Assembly: GCF_001461695.1 (NCBI RefSeq)
Contig: NZ_AUTC01000130.1
Coordinates: 18,167-82,166, forward strand
Length of the DNA: 64,000 bases
Direction: 5' to 3'
From: Sinorhizobium fredii USDA 205
GTDB taxonomy: Bacteria; Pseudomonadota; Alphaproteobacteria; Rhizobiales; Rhizobiaceae
Shown here: positions 8,777 through 17,824 of the stretch, one piece after another
Numbering within the stretch: position 1 is the first letter of the stretch
How the letters are laid out: each line of letters opens with the position of its first letter
Notes under the pieces: model-generated
Told to the model about the DNA's origin: nothing
Databases searched by the model: none
What the model saw: only the letters and a program-made list of their open reading frames with translations
Program-made: the position numbers and the translations under genes

Positions 8777-9301
8777 TCACGTCAGCGTCGTCACCAGGCG
8801 ACCCATCGCGCCGTCGGCCAGAGGAAGGCGTTCCCAGAGCACCCGGCCCGCGACGATCGGCACGTCGTGGCGGCCGTTCGATCCGGTCTCGACGACGAGC
8901 GACGTCGTCTCACCTTCGTGCCAGCCAAGGTCTTGAAGCGTGGCCTCCGCCTGCTGGATACCGTCAGATGCATAACGGAACATCGGCGTGCCGAGCATGT
9001 CGCGTCGCCATTCGCGCCGCCGGGCCGGTGAAGCTGCCAGCAGGCGATGCGAGTGATCGCAGATGAGGTGGACGCGAGCCGTCGAGGTTTCGACCAGCCG
9101 CTTGATGGCCGCATCCGCGGTCGAGGCCGGACGTCCGAAGAGGTGTTCGAGAGCCGCCTGCTGATCCTCAGCAGGGATCAGGACGCCGGTCTCCCAGCGC
9201 GATACGGTCGCCTGGGTGACGTTCAGAAGCTCCGCCACATGGCTCTGCTTGATGCCGCGCATGAGCCGCAAACGCTTCAGCGCCCGCCCTGTGTAAAGCA
9301 T
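8777..9301 (-). CDS. XRE-family helix-turn-helix protein
   Basis: A 174-residue protein with an N-terminal Cro/C1-type HTH (GRALKRLRLMRGIKQSHVAELLNVTQATVSRWETG, given in part: recognition helix TQATVSRWE). The C-terminal ~100 residues ([19 protein letters not shown]) look like a small sensory domain of unknown ligand. ATG 9301 is chosen over GTG 9307 because an unusually complete AAAGGAGGTGG sits 5 nt upstream. It is divergent from the AraC gene at 9407. Confidence 0.75.
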   Translation of the reverse strand: MLYTGRALKRLRLMRGIKQSHVAELLNVTQATVSRWETGVLIPAEDQQAALEHLFGRPASTADAAIKRLVETSTARVHLICDHSHRLLAASPARRREWRRDMLGTPMFRYASDGIQQAEATLQDLGWHEGETTSLVVETGSNGRHDVPIVAGRVLWERLPLADGAMGRLVTTLT

Positions 9302-9406
9302 TGCCACCTCCTTTGAAGTTGAACCGCGTGCCGACTTTGCCGCGAGGCAACGGAAAGGCTATACCAGCATCCGGGCTCAACGACGATCAATGACGGCGAC
9401 CGGAGC

Positions 9407-10219
9407 GTGACGAAAGGCCAATTCAGGGTACTGCCGCGCCGAATTGCCGGCGTCGAGGTGGTGGAAGCCGCGACACGCCATGCCTTCGCGCGCCACACGC
9501 ACGAGCAGTTCGGCATCGGCCTCATTCATCAGGGGGCGCAGACGTCGCTCAGCGGGCGCGGTACCGTCGAAGCCGAAGCGGGTGACGTGATCACCGTCAA
9601 TCCGGGCGAGGTGCATGACGGAGCCCCGATCGGCGACGACGGTCGTTCCTGGCGGATGCTCTATTTCGAGCCGTCTCTGGTCGAGGCCGCCGTAAGTGAC
9701 ATCAGCGATGGGCGATGGAAGACCTGCGAGTTCGCCGACCCTGTTATCCGCAACGTCGCCCTTGCCGCTCGGTTTCGCGCCATCTTCGCGGTCGCGGCAA
9801 GCACAGGCGGCACGGACGCAAAGCTGCGCTGGGACGAGCTCGTAGTGACACTGCTTGCCGAAGCTTTGCCTCTCGTGCCCCGGTCCCCTGCCCGTCTCCA
9901 AGTGCCTCCTTCCATCGCGGCCGCGGTCAACCGGATCGACGACGACCCGCTGAAACCCCTCACCCTTGCGGACCTAGCCCAGGCGAGCGGATTGAGCCGG
10001 TTCCAGGTCGTGCGCGGCTTTGCCAGAGCGACCGGCCTGACGCCGCACGCCTATCTCATGCAGCGACGTATCGACATCGTCCGCCGGCTCATCGCCAAGG
10101 GTACGCCGCTTGCGGAGGCGGCGATTGCCGGCGGCTTCGCCGACCAGAGCCATATGACGCGGGTGTTCGTGCGCAAATACGGCTTTTCGCCCGGTGCCTA
10201 CGCGCGGGCCGTGAACTGA
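9407..10219 (+). CDS. AraC-family transcriptional regulator
   Basis: A 270-residue protein with an N-terminal AraC-type cupin (HAFARHTHEQFGIGLIHQGAQ, then GDVITVNPGEVHDG) and a C-terminal double HTH (LTLADLAQASGLSRFQVVRGFARATGLTPHAYL; GTPLAEAAIAGGFADQSHMTRVFVRKYGFSPG, quoted in part here by function). The start is GTG 9407. An upstream ATG at 9390 closes after six codons. This architecture often controls an adjacent exporter, here the EamA gene 81 bp downstream. Confidence 0.85.
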   Translation: MTKGQFRVLPRRIAGVEVVEAATRHAFARHTHEQFGIGLIHQGAQTSLSGRGTVEAEAGDVITVNPGEVHDGAPIGDDGRSWRMLYFEPSLVEAAVSDISDGRWKTCEFADPVIRNVALAARFRAIFAVAASTGGTDAKLRWDELVVTLLAEALPLVPRSPARLQVPPSIAAAVNRIDDDPLKPLTLADLAQASGLSRFQVVRGFARATGLTPHAYLMQRRIDIVRRLIAKGTPLAEAAIAGGFADQSHMTRVFVRKYGFSPGAYARAVN

Positions 10220-10300
10220 ATTCCGCCCTGCAATTCCGTTCAAGACCTCCGATCGCTGATGCAGTTTTCTGCCGGCCACGATCAAGGGAGTGGCGACGGC

Positions 10301-11209
10301 ATGTCGGAAAAATCTCGAGGATATCTCTATCTGTCGCTCGCGATGGTGCTGGTGGGCAGCACGGTCGTCGCGAGCAAAGTCATCGCCTCCGGCCTGCCGC
10401 CTTTCACGGCGACGGCGCTGCGTTTCGCCATTGCCCTCCCGCTCTTCCTCTTCCTCATTCGGTTGACCGCAACGCCGTGGCCGCGGCTCACGAGACGCGA
10501 CTGGGTCATTGTGCTGCTGCAGGCAGGCGTCGGCAGCGTCGGCTATACGACCCTGCTCATCTCCGGCTTGAAGCTGACACCGGCGGCCGACGCCGGCGTC
10601 ATCATCGGCACCCTTCCGGTGGTTTCCGCTGCGATCGCCATCGTCGTGCTCGGTGAACGGCCGCAGCGTTCCGTCCTCCTGGCGGTAGCCCTTGCCGCTG
10701 CCGGGGTCCTGGCGATCGTTCTCCGGCCCGAGGTCGGCAACCGGCATTCGCTTGCGGGCAGCGTCCTGATCCTCGGCGCGGTCGTCTGCGAAGGCCTGTT
10801 CATCCTCCTCAACAAGCGCCTGAGGAGCGAAATCCCACCGCTTGCCCTGTCTTGCCTGATGGCGGGTCTCGGCGGCGCGATCGCCGCGCCGGTTGCGCTG
10901 GCGGAACTTCCCTGGACGGAGACGATGAACGCCCGGGCCGTCGCGGCGGTGGTCTACTATGCGCTCGTTCCGACCGTCGGTGGCTTCGTGCTCTGGTATG
11001 CGGGCCTGGCAAAAGTGAGCGGTGCGGAGGCTTCGGTTTTCACGGCGCTGGCGCCGGTTTCCGCCGTGCTTCTCGCCGTCGCGACGCTGCGCGAGCCCCT
11101 GACCCTCAACCAGTTGCTCGGCATCGGCTGCGTCCTTGCCGCCGTCACCTGTCTTGGCGCCGCTTCGAGGACCCGGAGCGCCCTCAGGCGGCAAGCCAAA
11201 GCACTATGA
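10301..11209 (+). CDS. EamA/DMT-family transporter
   Basis: About 302 residues with ten hydrophobic segments in two EamA repeats; GLKLTPAADAGVIIGTLPV in repeat 1 and GAEASVFTALAPVSAVLLAV in repeat 2 are characteristic. ATG 10301 is preferred (MSEKSRGYLYL..., AAGGGAG upstream) to an in-frame ATG at 10259. Such proteins export metabolites or amino acids across the inner membrane. Its stop overlaps the next frame in an ATGA, and the neighbouring AraC gene suggests inducible efflux. Confidence 0.85.
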   Translation: MSEKSRGYLYLSLAMVLVGSTVVASKVIASGLPPFTATALRFAIALPLFLFLIRLTATPWPRLTRRDWVIVLLQAGVGSVGYTTLLISGLKLTPAADAGVIIGTLPVVSAAIAIVVLGERPQRSVLLAVALAAAGVLAIVLRPEVGNRHSLAGSVLILGAVVCEGLFILLNKRLRSEIPPLALSCLMAGLGGAIAAPVALAELPWTETMNARAVAAVVYYALVPTVGGFVLWYAGLAKVSGAEASVFTALAPVSAVLLAVATLREPLTLNQLLGIGCVLAAVTCLGAASRTRSALRRQAKAL

Positions 11210-11223
11210 GAAAGAAGGTTCCC

Positions 11224-11916
11224 ATGCACTTTTGTCACTCGAGCGACCTCTGGAGCGAGTTCCCCGAGCTTGCGGCCGGCGTCCTTCATGTGAAGGGCAT
11301 TCATAGGGACGTATCCGTCGCAAACCATGTCGCGCAGTTCGAGGCCATAGCGCAGGCCCGACTTGCTGATAGTGCGGAGGGCGAACTTCCCGAAATCCAG
11401 GCCTGGCGTCGCGCCTTTTCGCGCATGGGGCTGAAGCCCACGCAATATCGCTCAGCCTCCGAGGCACTGCTCAGGCGGTTCAGGAAGGAGGGAACGCTGC
11501 CAAGGATCCATCCGCTGATCGATCTTTGCAACGCGGCTTCGCTCGCATTTGCTGTTCCGATCGCAGTCTTCGATCTCGCCAGGGTAGCCGGGCATCTTGA
11601 GGTGCGTCAGGCCGCCGGCGACGAGATCTACACGACATTTGCCGGTGAGATCGAGCATCCCGAGCCGCAGGAAGTCATCTTCGCCGATGCGGAAGGGCGT
11701 GCCCATGCGCGGCGCTGGACCAATCGTCAGAGCGGCCATTCGGCTGTCCGCGACGAGACTGCGAGCGTGCTGATCGTCGCCGAGGCGCTGCATGCCGGCG
11801 CGGCGGCCAACGTGGGACGTCTGGTCGATAGGCTCGACAGTGCCATCCGCGCCATTTGGTCCATCGAGCCCCAAAGCGCGATATTGGGCCGGACGGCGCC
11901 GCGTTTTGATTGCTGA
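11224..11916 (+). CDS. B3/B4 tRNA-binding domain protein
   Basis: A 230-residue stand-alone B3/B4 domain like that of phenylalanyl-tRNA synthetase beta (GLKPTQYRSASEALLRRF, LPRIHPLIDLCNAASL, RWTNRQSGHSAV). Members are thought to act on mischarged tRNA or free amino acids, but this is not established for the group. ATG 11224 follows AAAGAAGG. ATG 11206, overlapping the EamA stop, is an alternative start. Tight spacing implies cotranscription with the EamA gene. Confidence 0.8.
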   Translation: MHFCHSSDLWSEFPELAAGVLHVKGIHRDVSVANHVAQFEAIAQARLADSAEGELPEIQAWRRAFSRMGLKPTQYRSASEALLRRFRKEGTLPRIHPLIDLCNAASLAFAVPIAVFDLARVAGHLEVRQAAGDEIYTTFAGEIEHPEPQEVIFADAEGRAHARRWTNRQSGHSAVRDETASVLIVAEALHAGAAANVGRLVDRLDSAIRAIWSIEPQSAILGRTAPRFDC

Positions 11917-12014
11917 GCAGGCCGCCTTATCCGGGCACCGCCTCACTGCTGCCAAAAAGCTTTGAAGGGCTAAACGCGTTCCATGTCATCTGCCCGGAAC
12001 GGCGAGGACGGCGC

Positions 12015-12386
12015 ATGCTCGATAGAGGCATTCCATCATTCCTGACGCGCGCCAAACGGGCGCTCTTCGATCGCGGCGGCCTCGAAGAGATTTTCCGCCA
12101 CGCCCGCAACCTGGTGGTCGCGACACTGGTCACGGCGGCGGGAATCCACGCCGTCGAACATCCCGACCTCATCGAAGCCAAGGGACTGCTGAATATCTCG
12201 CTCGCTGGCTATATCGTCTTCGCGATCGGGATTGCGCTGTTCCTGATGAACTTCGCTGACGGTCTCTACAGGCTATCGAAAGTCCGGCGGCACGTGGCAC
12301 TCCAGCTTATCGTCGCCGCAGTCTACGTCATCGTCACGATCCGCGTCGCCCAGCTGATCCTGGCGCTGCGCATGTCGTTCTCGTAG
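12015..12386 (+). CDS. Small predicted membrane protein
   Basis: A 123-residue protein not assigned to a known family. It has a basic N-terminus followed by three hydrophobic stretches: NLVVATLVTAAGIHAV, ISLAGYIVFAIGIALFLMNF and VALQLIVAAVYVIVTIRVAQLIL. The in-frame upstream ATG at 11910 gives a poor, gene-overlapping extension, so 12015 is chosen. It is convergent with prfC, with a structured repeat between the two 3' ends. Confidence 0.6.
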   Translation: MLDRGIPSFLTRAKRALFDRGGLEEIFRHARNLVVATLVTAAGIHAVEHPDLIEAKGLLNISLAGYIVFAIGIALFLMNFADGLYRLSKVRRHVALQLIVAAVYVIVTIRVAQLILALRMSFS

Positions 12387-12396
12387 CAAACCCCCA

Positions 12397-12500
12397 CTGC
12401 ATGTCTCCTTAAATCGTAGCCGATTTAAGGAGAGAAACATGCAGCAATTCAAAGTGCTACAGCGACCTTTGCGCGTCTAATAAGACGCGCGGCGCTGTAG
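12397..12500 (+). repeat. Structured ~100-nt repeat, copy A (two hairpins)
   Basis: Hairpin 1: an outer CTGCATGT/ACATGCAG (12397-12404, 12437-12444) encloses a perfect 12-bp stem CTCCTTAAATCG/CGATTTAAGGAG with loop TAGC. Hairpin 2: an outer CTACAGCG/CGCTGTAG (12457-12464, 12493-12500) encloses GCGCGTCT/AGACGCGC with loop AATA. The linker CAATTCAAAGTG is conserved. Copies B (16234-16336) and C (37281-37382) keep both hairpins with paired base changes. It sits between convergent 3' ends. Confidence 0.8.
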
Positions 12501-12506
12501 GGGCAA

Positions 12507-14090
12507 TCACGCCGCCTTGGCGACGTGATATTCCTTGATCGCCACCATCTTGATCGCCGGATAGCGCTCCGCCTCGTAGCGCAGCGAGAAGCTATCCTGT
12601 GCCAGGAAGACCGGGTCGCCGTCGAGGTCGCGGGCAATGTCGCCCCGGCGCGCCGTGATGAACTTGTCGAGTTCGGCCGGATTGTCGGCGGAGACCCAGC
12701 GGCAGACGGAGAAGCGCGACATTTCGAAGGAGACGGGCAGGCCATATTCCGCCTGGAGGCGCTCCTTCAAGACGTCGAGCTGCAGCGCGCCGACGACGCC
12801 GACGATGGCCGGTGCGCCATCCTCCGGCGAGAAGAGCTGCACGACGCCCTCTTCCGCCATCTGCTGCAGCGCCTCCTTCAGCTTCTTTGCCTTCATCGCG
12901 TCCTCGAGCCGGACGCGGCGGAGGATTTCCGGCGCGAAGTTCGGCACGCCCTGGAAGACGAGTGGCTCGCCTTCGGTCAGCGTATCGCCGATCCTCAGCG
13001 TCCCGTGGTTCGGAATGCCGACGACATCGCCGGCAAAGGCGGTATCGGCAAGCTGGCGCTGCGAGGCGAAGAAGAACTGCGGCGCGGTCAGCCCCATCTG
13101 CTTGCCGGTGCGCGACAGCCGCGCCTTCATGCCGCGCTCGAGCTTGCCCGAGCAGACGCGCACGAAGGCGATGCGGTCGCGATGGTTCGGGTCCATATTG
13201 GCCTGGATCTTGAAGACGAAGGCGGTCATCCTGTCGTCGGTCGCCTCGACGGTGCGGATGTCGGCGACCTGGGCGCGCGGCGGCGGCGCGAAGTCGCCAA
13301 GCGCATGGATCAGGTCGCGGACGCCGAAGTTGCGGAGCGCCGAGCCGAAAAACACCGGCGTCAGATGGCCTTCGAGGAAAGCCTTGCGGTCGAACGGCTT
13401 GCAGGCCTCGATCGCCAGCATCGTTTCTTCGACGAAGGCGTCGCGCTCGTTTTCCGGCAGGCGATGCGAGGCCGTTTCCGGGTCGTTGACCTTGGTGAGG
13501 CGCTCCTGCGTGTCGGCGCCGCGCACCTCGTTGGTGGCGAGATGATAGGTGCCGCAGAAGGTTTTCGCGCGGCCGATCGGCCAGGTGACAGGCGCGCAGT
13601 CGAGCGCCAGCTTGTGCTCGACCTCGTCGAGGATCTCGAAGGGGTCGCGGCTCTCGCGGTCCATCTTGTTGACGAAGGTGATGATCGGAATGTCGCGCAG
13701 GCGGCAGACCTCGAAGAGTTTCAGCGTCCGCGGCTCGATACCCTTGGCGGCGTCGATCACCATGACGGCCGCGTCCACGGCCGTCAGCGTGCGATAGGTG
13801 TCGTCGGCGAAGTCCTCGTGGCCGGGCGTGTCGAGCAGGTTGAAGACCGTGTCGTTGTATTCGAAGGTCATCACCGAGGTGACGACCGAGATGCCGCGCT
13901 CGCGCTCGATCTTCATCCAGTCGGAGCGGGTCTGGATACGGTCCTTCTTGGCCTTCACCTCGCCGGCGAGCTGGATCGCACCGCCGAAAAGCAGCAGCTT
14001 TTCGGTGAGCGTCGTCTTACCGGCGTCCGGGTGCGAAATGATCGCAAATGTGCGGCGGCGGGAGACCGCCTCGGCAATGCTTTCGGCCAT
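12507..14090 (-). CDS. prfC: Peptide chain release factor 3
   Basis: RF3 is the GTPase that recycles RF1/RF2 from the ribosome after termination. The 527-residue protein has G1 HPDAGKTT (20-27), switch II DTPGHEDF (87-94) and G4 NKMD (141-144), then the EF-Tu-like domain II (MTAFVFKIQANMDPNHRDRIAF, in part) and an RF3-specific C-terminus. ATG 14090 (MAESIAEAVSRRRTFAI) matches the family start. Its 5' end is divergent from dut, 92 bp away. Confidence 0.95.
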   Translation of the reverse strand: MAESIAEAVSRRRTFAIISHPDAGKTTLTEKLLLFGGAIQLAGEVKAKKDRIQTRSDWMKIERERGISVVTSVMTFEYNDTVFNLLDTPGHEDFADDTYRTLTAVDAAVMVIDAAKGIEPRTLKLFEVCRLRDIPIITFVNKMDRESRDPFEILDEVEHKLALDCAPVTWPIGRAKTFCGTYHLATNEVRGADTQERLTKVNDPETASHRLPENERDAFVEETMLAIEACKPFDRKAFLEGHLTPVFFGSALRNFGVRDLIHALGDFAPPPRAQVADIRTVEATDDRMTAFVFKIQANMDPNHRDRIAFVRVCSGKLERGMKARLSRTGKQMGLTAPQFFFASQRQLADTAFAGDVVGIPNHGTLRIGDTLTEGEPLVFQGVPNFAPEILRRVRLEDAMKAKKLKEALQQMAEEGVVQLFSPEDGAPAIVGVVGALQLDVLKERLQAEYGLPVSFEMSRFSVCRWVSADNPAELDKFITARRGDIARDLDGDPVFLAQDSFSLRYEAERYPAIKMVAIKEYHVAKAA

Positions 14091-14182
14091 GATCTGAGTA
14101 TCCTGTGAGTTGCGGCGTCCTTTACAGGCTTGGGCGGCAATATGCAATTGACTGCTGGGGGGCCGACCCTGCTTATGGCGGC

Positions 14183-14655
14183 ATGACCACGTACAATTCC
14201 GAAGACCACCCCATTCTCGCCCTGATCCGCCTGCCGCATGGAGAGGATCTCGACCTGCCGGCCTATGAGACGGCCGGGGCCGCGGGCATGGACCTGCGCG
14301 CCGCCGTCCCCGGCGACCAGCCGATGACGATCCGGCCGGGCGGCCGGGCATTGGTGCCGACGGGCTTCATCTTCGAGATCCCGGCCGGCTACGAAGGCCA
14401 GGTGCGGCCGCGCTCCGGGCTTGCCTTCAAGCACGGCATCACCTGCCTCAACTCGCCGGGCACGATCGACAGCGATTATCGCGGCGAAGTGAAGGTTCTG
14501 CTCGCAAATCTTGGCGAGGAGAATTTCACCGTCGAGCGCGGCATGCGCATCGCCCAGATGGTCATTGCGCCGGTGACCCAGGTCACGATCCGAAGGCGGA
14601 CGGCACGAGCACGACCGCGCGCGGCGCGGGCGGATTCGGCTCGACCGGCGTCTGA
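14183..14655 (+). pseudogene. dut: dUTP diphosphatase with apparent 1-nt deletion before motif V
   Basis: Dut hydrolyses dUTP. Motifs I-IV are in frame from ATG 14183: [33 protein letters not shown] and [10 protein letters not shown]. After VTQVTIR (to about 14592) the frame degenerates. The essential glycine-rich C-terminus [17 protein letters not shown] followed by TGA is intact in the next frame (about 14593-14655). The region from ATG to that stop is 473 nt, one short of a multiple of three, so a 1-nt deletion near 14591-14595 fits. Unshifted, the frame would run to 15103 across the antisense LysR gene. It may be a sequencing error, since dut is usually needed. Confidence 0.85.
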
Positions 14656-14713
14656 TCAGATCGAGATTAGGGCACAGCAGCGTCGCGCACCTTCCGCGAA
14701 ATGCGGTAACGCC

Positions 14714-15652
14714 TCAGATGGAGGCCGGGGCCTCGCCGTCGCGCGCTTGGTCTCTTGGGTCTGGCGGACGGGGCATGCTTGCCGCTTCCTCAGCAAGCCA
14801 TTGGCAAAACCGATCGATCTTGGGGGCGGAAGGAAATCGTGGTTTGGCTACATAGCAAAAGCCGCTTTCCACAAAGCCGAAGGGCGCGACCAGCCGGCCG
14901 ATCTCGATGTCGCCGGCGACGAGATGCCATGGTGCTACGCAGATCCCCAGACCTGCGCTGACCGCTTCCAGCGTGTAGTAGTAATGCTCGAACACGGCGC
15001 CAGCCGGCTCCAGCGGAGGAGAGCAAGCTGCGTCGCACCACATCGACCACGCGTTCAGCCGGGTCTTCGTCTGAAGGAGAAGGTCCGCCGGCAGTTCGCC
15101 TAACGACTGGACCTGTCTTCTGCTGATCAGATCAGGCGTTGCTACCAGCCCCAGCCATTCCTTGAACAGCACATGCTGCTTCCGCCCATAGGACGACACC
15201 CGGGATAGCTCGTCCACCGTGATTACCAGGTCCGCTTGTTCGCTCCGAGAATCGGCGGAGTCTTCCAGAGCGCGAAGGCGAACGTCGATCTCAGGGTGTC
15301 GATCGTGAAAGCGATGCAATCGCGGAATGAGCCAGCGCATCAGGAATGTGCTCAGGCATGACACGTCCAGGATTACATCTTTGGCACGCGTGACAGCCTG
15401 AACGGCGGCTTCGATCTGATCGAGCGCCGCAGATAGATCGGAAAGGAGCGCTCGCCCGGCCGCTGTCAATTGCGGCTTTGTGCGCGGCCCCGCGAACAAG
15501 GCAACGCCGAGCACTTGCTCGAGATGCTGAACCTGCCTGCTGACTGCGCCATGGGTGACGGAAAGCTCCTCGGCAGCTGCGGTCATGCGACCGAGCCGGC
15601 CAGCCGCTTCAAAAGCGCGCAGAGCCGTCAAGGGAAGTGATCGCCGTTTCAT
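14714..15652 (-). CDS. LysR-family transcriptional regulator
   Basis: A 312-residue protein with an N-terminal winged HTH ([40 protein letters not shown], quoted in part: [12 protein letters not shown]) and a GcvA-like substrate-binding domain containing the family's [12 protein letters not shown] and [14 protein letters not shown]. It is divergent from the tautomerase gene (15758), the usual arrangement for a LysR regulator and its target. Confidence 0.85.
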   Translation of the reverse strand: MKRRSLPLTALRAFEAAGRLGRMTAAAEELSVTHGAVSRQVQHLEQVLGVALFAGPRTKPQLTAAGRALLSDLSAALDQIEAAVQAVTRAKDVILDVSCLSTFLMRWLIPRLHRFHDRHPEIDVRLRALEDSADSRSEQADLVITVDELSRVSSYGRKQHVLFKEWLGLVATPDLISRRQVQSLGELPADLLLQTKTRLNAWSMWCDAACSPPLEPAGAVFEHYYYTLEAVSAGLGICVAPWHLVAGDIEIGRLVAPFGFVESGFCYVAKPRFPSAPKIDRFCQWLAEEAASMPRPPDPRDQARDGEAPASI

Positions 15653-15757
15653 GTTGTGAGCTTAGCACACATACAGTGAGACAAGATATCGATTTTATCT
15701 GGCGCATGCTTCGATCATAAACATCGCTACTATCATCATTTTTGTCAGGAGAGAGCG

Positions 15758-16162
15758 ATGCCATTTGTCCGTACGTCCGTCCGAAAAGGCACAAGCCAAG
15801 ACCGCAAGTCCCAGATTGTCGCAGGCGTGCACCAGGCACTGATCGCAGCGATCGGCATGCCGGAGGACGAGCTCTTCAACATGGTTGCCGAATACGAGCC
15901 CGGTGATTTCTTCTATGACCGCACATTCAACGGCATCGCCAGATCCGACGATTTGGTGGTGTTGGAAATCACTCTGCGCCGCGGGCGGAGCGACGCCATG
16001 AAACGCACTCTCTATGCATCGATTGCCAGCCGGCTCGAGGAAGCGGGCATTTCGCCGAAGGACGTGTTCATCTTCATGCACGAGAACGACTATTCCGACT
16101 GGTCGGTCGGCAACGGTGCCTTCGCAATGGCGATTGTCCAGCAACGGGGCTCCGACACATGA
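15758..16162 (+). CDS. Tautomerase-family protein
   Basis: A 134-residue member of the 4-oxalocrotonate tautomerase-like (Tautomerase_2) group. It starts MPFVRTSVRKG, so proline would be N-terminal after methionine removal, as the catalytic base needs. The C-terminal IFIFMHENDYSDWSVGNG, with WS and G residues, is typical. A GGAGAGAG ribosome site precedes ATG 15758. The substrate is unknown, and the divergent LysR gene probably regulates it. Confidence 0.8.
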   Translation: MPFVRTSVRKGTSQDRKSQIVAGVHQALIAAIGMPEDELFNMVAEYEPGDFFYDRTFNGIARSDDLVVLEITLRRGRSDAMKRTLYASIASRLEEAGISPKDVFIFMHENDYSDWSVGNGAFAMAIVQQRGSDT

Positions 16163-16233
16163 GCGGCAATCGTGGACGCATTGCGCGTTCGCTCGCCAAT
16201 CCGTAGCGCCATTCGGGAATGCCGCGCTTGAGA

Positions 16234-16336
16234 CTACAGCGCCGCGCGTCCAATCGGACGCGCTAAGGTCGCTGTAGCACTTTGAAATACTGCATGATCT
16301 GTCCTTGAATCGCTTCCGATTCAAGCAATCATTCAG
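16234..16336 (-). repeat. Structured ~100-nt repeat, copy B (reverse orientation)
   Basis: Reverse-strand copy of the 12397 element. Both hairpins are kept with compensatory changes: the inner stem is GCGCGTCC/GGACGCGC (16244-16251, 16256-16263), and the other stem is CTTGAATCG/CGATTCAAG (16304-16312, 16317-16325). The outer CTACAGCG/CGCTGTAG is identical to copy A. It lies between convergent genes and overlaps the stop codon of the Lrp gene. Confidence 0.8.
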
Positions 16337-16773
16337 CAGGCGAGCGGCGGCAGGCGCCGCTTGACCGGCGTCGACTTGACGATCGACGTGTTGGTCTGCG
16401 CCTTCTCGGCGATCCGGTCGAGGATCGTGTCGAGTTCGCCCATGTCGCGCACGAGCAGCTTGGCGATGAAGCAATCGTCACCGGTGATCTTGTCGCATTC
16501 GACGATCTCCGGCGTCTCCTGGATCAGTCTTTCGACGATGTGCAGCATGCCCGGCATCGGCCGAACGCGGACCACCGCCTGCAGCGGATAGCCTAGCCGC
16601 GCCGGGTTGACGGAGACGGTGAAGCCGTTGATCACGCCGCGCTCCTCGAGCTTGCGCAGCCTTTCTGCCGCGCTCGGCGAGGAAAGCCCCGCTTCGAGCG
16701 CGAGTTCCTTCAGCGACACGCGGGCGTTGGCCGCGAGAATTTCAAGAATGCGTCGGTCAAGCTCGTCCAGCAT
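16333..16773 (-). CDS. Lrp/AsnC-family transcriptional regulator
   Basis: A 146-residue protein with an N-terminal HTH (MLDELDRRILEILAANARVS, then LEAGLSSPSAAERLRKLEERGVI) and a C-terminal RAM effector domain (VECDKITGDDCFIAKLLVRD). ATG 16773 is chosen because GAGGTT sits 6 nt upstream; ATG 16785 is an alternative. It is divergent from the EamA gene (16910), the classic layout for an Lrp-type regulator of an amino-acid exporter. Confidence 0.85.
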   Translation of the reverse strand: MLDELDRRILEILAANARVSLKELALEAGLSSPSAAERLRKLEERGVINGFTVSVNPARLGYPLQAVVRVRPMPGMLHIVERLIQETPEIVECDKITGDDCFIAKLLVRDMGELDTILDRIAEKAQTNTSIVKSTPVKRRLPPLAC

Positions 16774-16909
16774 CGGCAACCTCATAAGCCAATCTTGGTC
16801 ATCTGCCTTTGATAATTAGTAATTATCCCACCTTCTCCTCTGTAAATCCATATATTCCTTGCGACAGACTCATTACTCTTTCCATAAACGCAGGAATGGA
16901 GCGAGCGCG

Positions 16910-17824
16910 ATGGACAGGGATTTGCGGCGCGGAAGCGCGGAGATGACGGCGGCAATGCTGATTTCGGGGACGATCGGCTGGTTCGTGCTGATGTCGGGAC
17001 AGCCGGTGACGGGCGTCGTTTTCTGGCGCTGCGTCTTCGGGGCCGCGACGCTCGCCATCCTTGCCGCGGCGCTCGGCCTCATCGATCTTCGCCACCTGCG
17101 GCCAAGGATCGTCGCCCTCGCGGTGCTCGGCGGCGTGGCGATCGTCGTCAACTGGCTGCTGCTCTTCGAAGCCTATTCGCACGCCTCGATCTCGATCGCG
17201 ACGATGGTCTACAACACCCAGCCCTTCATGCTGCTCGGACTGGGCGCGCTTTTCCTCGGCGAGAAGATCACCCCCACCAAGCTCTTCTGGCTCACGGTGT
17301 CCTTTGCCGGCATGATGGCGATCGTCTCGGCCAAGCCGGCGGGCGGCACGGGGACCGGCCATTATCTCGCAGGCATCGTCCTCTCGCTCGGCGCCGCCTT
17401 CTTCTACGCGATTGCGGCAATCGTCACCAAGCTTCTCAAGGGCACGCCGCCGCAGCTCATCGCGCTGATCCAGGTGGTCACCGGCGCGGCGATGCTGGCC
17501 CCCTTCGCAATCACGGCGCCACTGCCGCAAACCGCGTTCCAGTGGACTTTGCTGATCACCATCGGCGTCATCCACACCGGTTTCATGTACATCCTGCTCT
17601 ATGGCGCGATCCAGCGGCTGCCGACCCATGTGACCGGCGCGCTTTCCTTCATCTACCCGATCGCCGCGATCCTGGTCGATCGGATCGCCTTCGGGCACGA
17701 ATTGCAACCGGTGCAGATCGCCGGTTCGGCCGCGATCCTCATTGCAGCGGCCGGCACCAATCTCGGCTGGACGTTTCGTTCGGTCCCGCTTATCAACCGG
17801 CAGACCGAACGGAGCGCCCGATGA
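16910..17824 (+). CDS. EamA/DMT-family transporter
   Basis: 304 residues, ten predicted membrane helices in two EamA repeats (EAYSHASISIATMVYNTQPF in repeat 1; YGAIQRLPTHVTGALSFIYP in repeat 2). ATG 16910 (MDRDLRRGSAEM) is preferred to an upstream ATG at 16859. The stop overlaps the next start as ATGA, so the two are translationally coupled. The divergent Lrp regulator suggests amino-acid-responsive efflux. Confidence 0.85.
   Translation: MDRDLRRGSAEMTAAMLISGTIGWFVLMSGQPVTGVVFWRCVFGAATLAILAAALGLIDLRHLRPRIVALAVLGGVAIVVNWLLLFEAYSHASISIATMVYNTQPFMLLGLGALFLGEKITPTKLFWLTVSFAGMMAIVSAKPAGGTGTGHYLAGIVLSLGAAFFYAIAAIVTKLLKGTPPQLIALIQVVTGAAMLAPFAITAPLPQTAFQWTLLITIGVIHTGFMYILLYGAIQRLPTHVTGALSFIYPIAAILVDRIAFGHELQPVQIAGSAAILIAAAGTNLGWTFRSVPLINRQTERSAR

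Noticed and set aside
11910..12014. Extended N-terminus for the small membrane protein at 12015
   Set aside because: The extension overlaps the preceding gene's end, has no ribosome site and is not membrane-protein-like.
14588..14600. Programmed frameshifting in dut
   Set aside because: No slippery heptamer, stimulatory hairpin or upstream ribosome-site-like element at the junction; a simple base loss explains it.
14105..15103. A single 332-residue protein starting before dut and running past it
   Set aside because: Only residues corresponding to 14183-14592 are Dut; the rest is a shifted frame overlapping the antisense LysR gene.
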